From Candidatus Aerophobota bacterium (GTDB lineage: Bacteria; Aerophobota; Aerophobia; Aerophobales; B3-G15), in NCBI GenBank assembly GCA_021162265.1, contig JAGGZA010000141.1:1-5059 (forward strand): DNA of 5,059 nucleotides. The letters run 5' to 3'. Position 1 is the stretch's first letter. Each line of letters starts with the position of its first letter. The notes beneath the pieces were generated by a model. It ran no database searches. It worked only from the letters and a program-made list of their open reading frames with translations, and was not told the origin of the DNA. This document shows positions 1-4,996 of the stretch, piece after piece. The translations under genes were made by a program, and so were the position numbers.

Positions 1-197
1 ATACTGGCAGCAAAAACAATAACATTTTCCGGAGCAAAGGGATCAATTCCCGGGCTCATTTCTTTTAAAAGGTAATAAGCCCCCACTGCTGCTCCTCCCA
101 TATAGGTCCGGTAAAAGTACTCATCATGTTCTTCTATTCCAACCTGTCCCGCAGTGAGGTCAACCCGCAAAATTTTTCCATTATATCCATAAGCCAT
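1..197 (-). CDS. Aldehyde:ferredoxin oxidoreductase family protein, N-terminal part (runs off window)
   Basis: Only the first 65 codons are present; the frame is open to base 1. The product begins MAYGYNGKILRVDLTAGQ and continues through GGAAVGAYYLLKE (residues 34-46) and PGIDPFAPENVIVFAAS (49-65). This is the typical start of the AOR N-terminal domain: the Gly-Tyr-x-Gly-Lys opening, the Gly-Gly/Leu-Leu-Lys-Glu segment and the Asp-Pro-x-x-Pro-Glu-Asn segment. Family members are cytoplasmic enzymes of about 600 residues with a tungsten or molybdenum bis-pterin cofactor and an Fe4S4 cluster. They usually oxidise aldehydes to acids with ferredoxin as acceptor. The substrate cannot be told from this fragment. 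The start at 197 fits the family N-terminus. AAAAGGGGG at 205-213 lies 7 bases upstream and is the likely ribosome binding site; AAGGAG at 198-203 touches the ATG and is too close. Where other members, as I recall, have GGRGLGA and FATGP or similar, this protein has GGAAVGA and FAAS, so it may belong to a divergent subfamily. Confidence 0.85.
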   Translation of the reverse strand, partial: MAYGYNGKILRVDLTAGQVGIEEHDEYFYRTYMGGAAVGAYYLLKEMSPGIDPFAPENVIVFAAS

Positions 198-204
198 CTC
201 CTTA

Positions 205-213
205 CCCCCTTTT
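205..213 (-). promoter_or_regulatory. Ribosome binding site of the AOR family gene
   Basis: The minus strand reads AAAAGGGGG, 7 bases before the ATG at 197. It decides the start: the second purine block, AAGGAG (198-203), directly abuts the ATG and could not serve this start on its own. Confidence 0.5.
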
Positions 214-232
214 GATTGTTCTCTTAAACCTC

Positions 233-268
233 AAGTAAAGTAAAAATAACATAATTTTACCTTTACTT
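233..268. repeat. AT-rich imperfect inverted repeat in the AOR leader
   Basis: AAGTAAAGTAAAA (233-245) is the reverse complement of TTTTACCTTTACTT (255-268) apart from one extra base near 260/261, around a 9-base centre. It lies 36 to 71 bases upstream of the AOR start. With few G-C pairs the RNA hairpin would be weak and no U-run follows, so a protein-binding site on DNA is a better guess than a terminator. No regulator can be assigned from the sequence. Confidence 0.5.
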
Positions 269-314
269 TCATGGATTTCTTTTTTCGGAAATGGTACGAT
301 GGAACTTATTTTGT

Positions 315-348
315 AAAAAGGAAAAGTAAAAAAAGACATAACTTCTCC
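315..348 (-). terminator. Candidate weak intrinsic terminator downstream of tRNA-Pro
   Basis: Read on the minus strand, GGAGAAGT (348-341) can pair with ACTTTTCC (327-320): eight pairs, one of them G-U, around a 13-base loop. Five T residues (319-315) follow at once. The position, just after the tRNA and before the AOR gene, suits the end of the HU-merR-tRNA transcript. The stem is short and the loop large and T-rich, so termination may be inefficient or only apparent. Confidence 0.4.
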
Positions 349-359
349 ATCCCCTCACC

Positions 360-438
360 TGGTCGGGGCGACCGGATTCGAACCGGTGACCTCTTGCGCC
401 CCATGCAAGTGCGCTAAACCAAGCTGCGCCACGCCCCG
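360..438 (-). tRNA. tRNA-Pro (anticodon GGG), CCA encoded
   Basis: The minus strand folds into a full cloverleaf. Acceptor CGGGGCG (438-432) pairs with CGCCCCG (370-364). The D stem is GCGC/GCGC around an 11-base loop containing GG. The anticodon stem CTTGC/GCAAG encloses the loop ATGGGGC, which gives anticodon GGG after T33. The variable loop is AGGTC, and the T arm is ACCGG-TTCGAAT-CCGGT. The discriminator is A (363), and CCA is encoded (362-360), so the mature 3' end needs no CCA addition. Anticodon GGG reads the proline codons CCC and CCU. The gene starts 10 bases after the merR stop with no room for its own promoter, so it is probably cut from a shared transcript. Confidence 0.97.
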
Positions 439-448
439 ACCTCATCTT

Positions 449-808
449 CTAACCAAGTAACTTAATAATCTCCTCTATTTCTCCCTTTAACCAGCTCAAA
501 TTAAGGTCAGCTTTGCCCTCAGAAATTTTTTCTTCCTTAAGTTCCCTTTTCGCTCCTTCTATAGTAAACCCCTTGTTATAAAGAAGGTCTTTAATCTTCA
601 GCACCAGCTCCACATCTTTTTTTCTATATCTTCTGTGTCCTCCCCTACTCTTCGAAGGAGAAAGAGAGGGAAATTTTCTCTCCCAAAATCTCAAAACATA
701 AGCAGGAACATCTGCTATTTCACTTACTTCTTTAATTGAAAAATATAACTTTCCTTCCTTTTCCCCTTTTGACCAATCAACTCTCTTATTTTTCTCTAAA
801 CTCAACAT
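449..808 (-). CDS. Small MerR-family (MlrA-like) transcriptional regulator
   Basis: The product has 119 residues. A winged helix-turn-helix of the MerR type covers about residues 21-75: the helix-turn-helix is YFSIKEVSEIADVPAYVLRF (22-41), followed by WERKFP (42-47) and the wing SRGGHRRYRKKDVELV (54-69). Residues 70-92 form the helix that normally follows (LLYNKGFTIEGAKREL). The C-terminus is short and has no cysteine, so a metal-binding role like that of MerR or ZntR is unlikely. The Phe-Trp-Glu-Arg-Lys-Phe-Pro and Gly-Gly-His-Arg-Arg-Tyr segments resemble the MlrA-like subgroup, often annotated beside HU/IHF genes. The ATG at 808 is preceded directly by an in-frame TGA, so no longer start exists. 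No clear Shine-Dalgarno is visible; a strong stem-loop ends 12 bases upstream of the ATG. The first 20 residues are polar and outside the domain. The regulated genes and effector are unknown. Confidence 0.9.
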   Translation of the reverse strand: MLSLEKNKRVDWSKGEKEGKLYFSIKEVSEIADVPAYVLRFWERKFPSLSPSKSRGGHRRYRKKDVELVLKIKDLLYNKGFTIEGAKRELKEEKISEGKADLNLSWLKGEIEEIIKLLG

Positions 809-820
809 TCAAGATGGTCT

Positions 821-865
821 CAGGGAATAAGCAGATAACTTACTATCTATCTGCTTATTCCCCTG
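821..865. repeat. Strong inverted repeat / stem-loop between HU and merR
   Basis: GGGAATAAGCAGATA (823-837) and its exact reverse complement TATCTGCTTATTCCC (848-862) flank a 10-base loop. Two more pairs (C821-G865, A822-T864) form past one bulged base at 863. No T-run follows on either strand, so it is not a standard intrinsic terminator. Lying 7 bases after the HU stop and 12 before the merR ATG, it could protect the 3' end of HU mRNA, limit merR translation, or be a DNA operator. Confidence 0.85.
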
Positions 866-872
866 CCATTTC

Positions 873-1145
873 CTATGAAATTGCTTCTCTTAAACCCTTT
901 CCTGCATCAAACTTGGGCACTTCCTTAGCAGGTATCTGGATTTCCTCGCCAGTTTGAGGATTTCTTCCTCTTCTTGACTTGCGTGTCATAACCTTAAAAC
1001 TTCCAAATCCCACCAGAGTTATCTTCTCTCGTTTAGCTAAAGAATCCTTAATCGTGGAAATTACTGCATCTACTGTCTTCTTACACACTTTCTTTGTCAA
1101 ACCGGTTTGCCTTGCCACCTCATCAATTAACTCGGCCTTATTCAT
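873..1145 (-). CDS. HU/IHF-family DNA-binding protein
   Basis: The product has 90 residues, the normal length for HU. The N-terminal helical part (1-40, MNKAELIDEVARQTGLTKK onward) forms the dimer core. GFGSF (46-50) and the arm RRGRNPQTGEEI (58-69) follow, including Pro63, which in this family intercalates into the DNA minor groove. The end FDAGKGLREAIS (79-90) is the conserved C-terminal helix. As a dimer it bends and packs DNA in the nucleoid. HU and the IHF subunits are similar at this level; the generic sequence favours HU, but an IHF-alpha-like naming is possible because a merR and a tRNA-Pro follow. The ATG at 1145 is fixed by the strong binding site AAAGGAGGGG just upstream. A promoter is visible at 1182-1209, so HU probably has its own transcript start separate from plsY. 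Confidence 0.95.
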   Translation of the reverse strand: MNKAELIDEVARQTGLTKKVCKKTVDAVISTIKDSLAKREKITLVGFGSFKVMTRKSRRGRNPQTGEEIQIPAKEVPKFDAGKGLREAIS

Positions 1146-1149
1146 TATG

Positions 1150-1160
1150 CCCCTCCTTTA
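1150..1160 (-). promoter_or_regulatory. Strong Shine-Dalgarno of the HU gene
   Basis: The minus strand reads AAAGGAGGGGC, with GGAGG complementary to the 16S rRNA 3' end and ideally spaced before the ATG at 1145. It is the strongest ribosome binding site in the window and suits an abundant nucleoid protein. Confidence 0.9.
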
Positions 1161-1181
1161 TGGGTTTATAGTTCTTACTTT

Positions 1182-1209
1182 ACTATACTTAATAGGAAAA
1201 TTTTGACAA
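1182..1209 (-). promoter_or_regulatory. Sigma-70-type promoter of the HU gene
   Basis: On the minus strand TTGTCA (1209-1204) and TATAGT (1187-1182) are 16 bases apart, one mismatch from each consensus hexamer. A start near 1175 would give a leader of about 30 bases ending in the strong binding site. The site lies in the 111-base gap after plsY, the only long gap in the rightmost 3.9 kb, which supports a real promoter. No operator is evident. Confidence 0.6.
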
Positions 1210-1256
1210 GACCAAACACCTAATAGAAAACAAACTTAAAGATTTTAACTGTAAGA

Positions 1257-1886
1257 TCAATCATTCTTAGTTATCTTTACCCTTTCGCCCAATTTATTCT
1301 CTCTGCCAGCAAATAGCCTTTTTAAATTAGAATGATGACGCAAAATTATCAACCCTGCAGTGGCTATCCCCAGGTAAATATATGAGGGATTTCTGCTTCC
1401 CATTAAAATCCAGATATAAAAAGGTAAAAGAGCAGCTGAAATCATTGAACCAAGGGAAACATATCTTGTAACTGCCACAACTGCTATCATGGTTACAAGA
1501 GAAAATAAAAAAGGTAAAGGAGTTAAACTTGCAAAAACTCCTGCTGACGTTGCAACTCCTTTGCCACCTCTAAACTTTAAAAAAAGAGGCCAGCTGTGAC
1601 CGGCAATACAAGCTATACCTGCTAAAGCTCTTGCTACAGAAGAATCAATTCCAATAGAAAAAAAATATGCAAGGGAAACAGAAGCTACTCCCTTACCAAA
1701 GTCTATTAAAAAAACATAAAGAGCAAACCGTTTACCCAGCACTCTAAGAACATTGGTAGTGCCAATATTTCTACTGCCATACTTTCTAACATCTACACCT
1801 CTTGCCAGCCTGCCAACAATGTACCCTCCGGGAATAGAGCCAATCAAATATCCTGAAATTAGAATAATGACTAACCAGAGTAACAT
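1257..1886 (-). CDS. plsY: Acyl-phosphate:glycerol-3-phosphate acyltransferase PlsY
   Basis: The product has 209 residues, the usual PlsY length, and is an integral membrane protein with several hydrophobic segments (about 2-24, 55-77, 84-97, 112-140, 145-162 and 168-183). It moves an acyl chain from acyl-phosphate (made by PlsX) to glycerol-3-phosphate, giving lysophosphatidic acid, the substrate of PlsC in the same gene block. The three family motifs are present: GSIPGGYIVGR (16-26) with GSRNIGTTNVLRVLGK (37-52); GHSWPLFLKFRGGKGVAT (96-113), the glycine-rich acyl-phosphate region; and RHHSNLKRLFAGRENKLG (183-200). The ATG shares one base with the rpsA stop (TAATG), so translation is probably coupled; a modest AGGA lies 12 bases upstream inside rpsA. 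No plsX is in the window. The order after it (HU) and the lack of der and gpsA nearby are noted in the findings. Confidence 0.97.
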   Translation of the reverse strand: MLLWLVIILISGYLIGSIPGGYIVGRLARGVDVRKYGSRNIGTTNVLRVLGKRFALYVFLIDFGKGVASVSLAYFFSIGIDSSVARALAGIACIAGHSWPLFLKFRGGKGVATSAGVFASLTPLPFLFSLVTMIAVVAVTRYVSLGSMISAALLPFYIWILMGSRNPSYIYLGIATAGLIILRHHSNLKRLFAGRENKLGERVKITKND

Positions 1887-3493
1887 TAACCGGAAAATTC
1901 CTGTTTTAGTTTTTTCCTTATATCTTCCCTGATGAAATCACCTATCACAACTTCTTCATTTTCTTCAGGAAGAGATGGTCCCTCTTTCTCCTGCTTTTTC
2001 TTATCTTTTTCCTCTTTTTCTCTCAATCTTTTTATACTTAATCTCACTCTTCTTTTTTCTGGATCGATTTCAACAATCTCAGCCCTTATTTCTTCCCCCA
2101 CTGAAGTTACCTTCTGGGGATGATGAACATATTCACTATCTAATTCAGATACATGAATAAGTCCGTCAATTCCTGGTAATAAATTGACAAAAACTCCAAA
2201 ATTGGTTATTTCCTGGACCTTACCAGAAATGACATCCCCCACCTTGTAACTTTCCATAAGTTTTTGCCAGGGATCAGGTTGAGTTTGCTTTAAACCAAGA
2301 GCCATTCTTTTTTCCTTTGGATTAATACCCAGAATCTTCACATTAACTTCCTGTCCAACATAAACCACTTCCTTTGGGTGTGAGATACGCTTATCCCAGG
2401 AAAGATCTGAAATATGAATTAACCCTTCCAGACCTTCTTCAATCTCCACAAAAGCTCCAAAATTTGTTAGATGGGTAACTTTTCCACTAACCTGAGAACC
2501 TACCCTATACTTCTCCTCCACTATACTCCAGGGATCAGGACGAGTTTGCTTTAAACCAAGAGATATCTTTCCTCTATCTCTGTCAAGTTTTAAAACCTTC
2601 ACATTAACCTCTTCTCCTATGTTTACCACCTCTCTTGGGTCTTTTACCCACCCCCAGGAAAGATTCTCTGGATGAATAAGCCCATCAATACCACCAAGAT
2701 CAACAAACACTCCAAACTTGGTTATAGAACTAACCTTACCTTTAACTATTTTTCCTTCTTCAAGACTCAATAAAACTTTTTCTTTTCGCTTTTCCTTCTC
2801 TTCAAGTTCAAGAAATTTACGAGAAGCTACCACATTTTTAGATTTTTTATCAAGCTCAATTATTCTTACTTCCAGAGTTTTACCAACATATTTTTTCAAG
2901 TCCACATTCCTTCTTAAACTAACATGGGAGGCGGGAATAAAGCAGCTCAAACATCCCATAGTAGCAAGCAGTCCTCCTTTCACAATCTTTACCACCTTTA
3001 CTTTAATAGGTTTACCTTCCTCAAAAGCCTCGGTAAATTTTGCCCAGTCCAACCTGAGATCAGCTTCTTTCTTAGATAAGAGAAGGTGACCAACTTCACT
3101 TTTGTGCATTACATAAACATTCATCTTTTCCCCTATCTGAGGGATCTTATCCGAGGAAGACCTGTACTCTTCCCAGGGCATAAATCCCTCAGATTTCATT
3201 CCCACATCAAGAAGCACTCCTTCCTTGTTTGTTTGAACTACCTTGGCAGTTATTATATCTCCCTCTCTTATAGGTGCCGGGCTTTCATATTCTTTAACAA
3301 GGTGAGCAAATATCTCCTCGTCTTTTTTCAAAGGAACTCTTCCTTCTTTATTAACTTCAACTATTTTTTCCTCTTTTTTCTCTTCTTTTTGTCTCTCAGT
3401 ACCCTCCTTTTTTATTTTTTCCTCTTCAATAGATGCTTTTATTAAGTTATTAGCAGCTCGATCAAGTATGTTCTCCTCCCTGGACTTAGCCAC
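1886..3493 (-). CDS. rpsA: 30S ribosomal protein S1, five S1 domains
   Basis: The product has 535 residues; E. coli S1 has 557 with six domains. S1 (OB-fold) repeats lie at about 76-142, 158-227, 246-316, 331-403 and 417-488. The first two are divergent, like the ribosome-anchoring domains of S1 (KEGVLLDVGMKSEGFMPWEEY, 90-110; FIPASHV, 185-191). The last three are classic RNA-binding repeats with FGVFV or FGAFV and GLIH-x-x-x-L. They draw mRNA to the 30S subunit. The N-terminus is a Lys/Glu-rich tail (about 22-50) and the C-terminus a charged tail (489-515) plus a short helix. Domain 2 has Cys181 and Cys184 where glycines are usual. Domains 3-5 repeat with an 86-87-residue period. The start is GTG (3493), chosen for the G-rich binding site in front. 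It follows ispH by 24 bases and runs into plsY with a 1-base overlap. Fusions of IspH to S1 domains are known in Clostridia; here the two are separate. Confidence 0.95.
   Translation of the reverse strand: MAKSREENILDRAANNLIKASIEEEKIKKEGTERQKEEKKEEKIVEVNKEGRVPLKKDEEIFAHLVKEYESPAPIREGDIITAKVVQTNKEGVLLDVGMKSEGFMPWEEYRSSSDKIPQIGEKMNVYVMHKSEVGHLLLSKKEADLRLDWAKFTEAFEEGKPIKVKVVKIVKGGLLATMGCLSCFIPASHVSLRRNVDLKKYVGKTLEVRIIELDKKSKNVVASRKFLELEEKEKRKEKVLLSLEEGKIVKGKVSSITKFGVFVDLGGIDGLIHPENLSWGWVKDPREVVNIGEEVNVKVLKLDRDRGKISLGLKQTRPDPWSIVEEKYRVGSQVSGKVTHLTNFGAFVEIEEGLEGLIHISDLSWDKRISHPKEVVYVGQEVNVKILGINPKEKRMALGLKQTQPDPWQKLMESYKVGDVISGKVQEITNFGVFVNLLPGIDGLIHVSELDSEYVHHPQKVTSVGEEIRAEIVEIDPEKRRVRLSIKRLREKEEKDKKKQEKEGPSLPEENEEVVIGDFIREDIRKKLKQEFSG
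2267..2562. repeat. Intragenic direct repeat in rpsA (two 35-base copies)
   Basis: Bases 2267-2301 and 2528-2562 match at 33 of 35 positions, 261 bases (87 codons) apart. Both encode the joint between S1 domains, GLKQTRPDPW (314-323) and GLKQTQPDPW (401-410). The protein-level repeat is normal for S1; near-identity at the codon level is closer than the surrounding domains show. Confidence 0.85.
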
Positions 3494-3498
3494 TTTAT

Positions 3499-3509
3499 CC
3501 CCCCTTTTT
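3499..3509 (-). promoter_or_regulatory. Ribosome binding site that sets the GTG start of rpsA
   Basis: The minus strand reads AAAAAGGGGGG, with the G-run ending 5 bases before GTG (3493). No ATG near it fits better, and the MAKS-type N-terminus follows directly. It is purine-rich rather than a perfect GGAGG. Confidence 0.65.
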
Positions 3510-3517
3510 ATTAAAAA

Positions 3518-4363
3518 TTAAAGATTTAATAGCCTTTTTTCCAAATCTCTTATCATTTCTTCAGGAGTAGATGTGCCTCCGGTTATACCAACAGTATTTA
3601 AATTTTTAATTTCTTTAAGATTTAACTCTTCTCCTTTCTCTACAAGATAAGTTTTCTTTCCCTGAGACCTGCAAATCTCGGCTAATTTTTTAGTGTTAGA
3701 ACTTTTATGTCCACCAACTACTATCATAGCTTCTACTTTACTCGCTAACTTTTTTGCCTCTTCCTGTCTTTCTCTTACCACACTACAAATAGTATTAAAA
3801 ATTCTTATTTCCAACCGGCTTTTCAATCGCTCTTCTATTAGATTTTTCACGATATTTTTAAAATTGTCAAGAGATTCGGTGGTTTGAGCTACAACTCCGA
3901 TTTTTTCCCCCCGGGGTAGCTTCCTTATCTCCTCTTTAAACTTAATTACACTTAACTTTTTTGTAGGAGTATTAGATACAACTGCCATTACTTCTGGGTG
4001 TTCAGCCGAACCTACTATAACAATATGATAAGAATCGGCAGCCAGGTCACGGGCAATCTTTTGCACTCTTAATACATAAGGACAGGTCGTCTCAATCATC
4101 TTTAATCCCCTTTTAACCCCTTCCTCTAAAATTCTATGGTCCACTCCATGAGCCCTTGTAAATACTGTGCCTTTTTTTATCTGAGAAAGATCAAAGATAA
4201 CTTTAAGCCCCTTCCTGCCAAGTTCATCCATGACCACAGGATTATGGATTAAATCGCCAAGACAGTAAACATTATCTCCTTTTTTCAATTCTTCTTCAAC
4301 CATCCTTATAGCCTCTCTTACGCCAAAGCAAAAACCAATTTCTGCAGGAAGATATACCTTCAT
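3518..4363 (-). CDS. ispH: 4-hydroxy-3-methylbut-2-enyl diphosphate reductase IspH
   Basis: The product has 281 residues, full length for the family. IspH carries an oxygen-sensitive Fe4S4 cluster and converts HMBPP to IPP and DMAPP, the last step of the MEP pathway, in the cytoplasm. The three cluster cysteines are visible: Cys12 (GFCFGV), Cys94 (TTCPYV) and Cys193 (NTICSVV). Substrate-binding residues also appear: His40 (LIHNP), His72 (RAHGV), the EHPEV segment at 121-125 with the catalytic Glu124, Thr161-Thr162 (AQTT) and SSNT (221-224). The C-terminal TGGTSTPEEMI (261-271) is the usual ending motif, with Gly-Thr where Ala-Gly-Ala-type versions are common. The ATG overlaps the plsC stop by 4 bases (ATGA, 4360-4363) and no good Shine-Dalgarno precedes it, so it is probably translated by coupling to plsC. 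The organism therefore uses the MEP route to isoprenoids. Confidence 0.98.
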   Translation of the reverse strand: MKVYLPAEIGFCFGVREAIRMVEEELKKGDNVYCLGDLIHNPVVMDELGRKGLKVIFDLSQIKKGTVFTRAHGVDHRILEEGVKRGLKMIETTCPYVLRVQKIARDLAADSYHIVIVGSAEHPEVMAVVSNTPTKKLSVIKFKEEIRKLPRGEKIGVVAQTTESLDNFKNIVKNLIEERLKSRLEIRIFNTICSVVRERQEEAKKLASKVEAMIVVGGHKSSNTKKLAEICRSQGKKTYLVEKGEELNLKEIKNLNTVGITGGTSTPEEMIRDLEKRLLNL

Positions 4364-4980
4364 TTATTAACACCCATGGCTATCATTTCCTCTCTTATTC
4401 TCTGGAGGACATCATCAACTGTCTTTTTTTCTCTTTTTCTCTGTTCTAAAGCAAAAATTGGATGTCCCACTCTTACCTCTATTTTACCGGGCTTTATCAT
4501 TTTAGCCCCGGGAGGAAGAGCCTTTCCGGTACCCTTTATAACTACAGGGACAATAGGAACTTTACAATGCAGAGCAATCCTGACTGAACCTTCCCTTAAA
4601 TCACCCAGTTTTCCCGAAGTGCTACGTCTCCCTTCAGGGAAGAGAGTGAGAACTTTCCCTTCCTTTAAAACACTCAAGGCTTTCTGATAGGCTCTTCTAT
4701 CTACCTTATCCCTTTTCAAAGGGAAAGCACCAAGTTTTTTTATAAAATATCCAAAAAGAGGATTATTGAAAAGCTCCTCTTTAGCCATAAAATTCATCTT
4801 ACGAGGAGTGAGAAGCGCCACAACAATTGGGTCAAGGTAGCTTCTATGGTTGGCAACAATGACTACTCCCCCTTTTAAGGGTATGTTCTCCTTTCCCTTC
4901 ATCTCAAGACCAAATATAAGTCTAAAAATAACTATTCCTGTCACCCAGAGGACCCTGTACCACCAGGGTACTTTTTCCAT
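4360..4980 (-). CDS. plsC: 1-acyl-sn-glycerol-3-phosphate acyltransferase PlsC
   Basis: The product has 206 residues, typical of the short bacterial PlsC. It acylates lysophosphatidic acid to phosphatidic acid at the inner face of the membrane, completing the step begun by PlsY encoded about 2.5 kb downstream. The acyltransferase motifs occur in order: NHRSYLDP (44-51) with the catalytic His45 and Asp50; GAFPLKR (84-90); FPEGRRS (114-120), where most members have FPEGTRS; and VPIVPVVIKG (141-150). An N-terminal hydrophobic stretch (about 6-25) probably anchors it to the membrane. The ATG at 4980 is 16 bases after the upstream stop and is preceded by GAAGAGAG, a moderate binding site. The stop overlaps the ispH start (ATGA). 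The plsC-ispH order after cmk is a frequent arrangement in Clostridia and relatives. Confidence 0.96.
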   Translation of the reverse strand: MEKVPWWYRVLWVTGIVIFRLIFGLEMKGKENIPLKGGVVIVANHRSYLDPIVVALLTPRKMNFMAKEELFNNPLFGYFIKKLGAFPLKRDKVDRRAYQKALSVLKEGKVLTLFPEGRRSTSGKLGDLREGSVRIALHCKVPIVPVVIKGTGKALPPGAKMIKPGKIEVRVGHPIFALEQRKREKKTVDDVLQRIREEMIAMGVNK

Positions 4981-4996
4981 CGTTCTCTCTTCTTGC

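Noticed and set aside
198..359. Molybdenum/tungsten cofactor riboswitch in the AOR leader
   Set aside because: The leader is short and AT-rich, with only a weak A/T palindrome and a small terminator-like hairpin. No multi-stem G/C-rich fold of the known cofactor RNA type was seen.
1..359. Integration site (direct repeat of the tRNA 3' end)
   Set aside because: No second copy of the T-arm or acceptor sequence was found between the tRNA and base 1; any repeat would have to be outside the window.
821..865. HU/merR stem-loop as an intrinsic terminator
   Set aside because: The stem is strong, but neither exit side has a T-run; the minus-strand continuation is AGACCATCTT.
1203..1208. Perfect TTGACA on the plus strand
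   Set aside because: No -10-like hexamer lies 15-19 bases downstream (the sequence there is GAAAAC-like), and it would read into the 3' end of plsY antisense. The overlapping minus-strand TTGTCA with TATAGT explains the site better.
736..4687. Plus-strand open frames (736-957, 979-1206, 1932-2160, 2718-3089, 3086-3445, 3693-3887, 4376-4687)
   Set aside because: All lie opposite well-identified minus-strand genes or the HU/merR hairpin. Their products are Ser/Phe/Leu-rich with no recognisable domain, as expected for the complement of Lys/Glu-rich genes.
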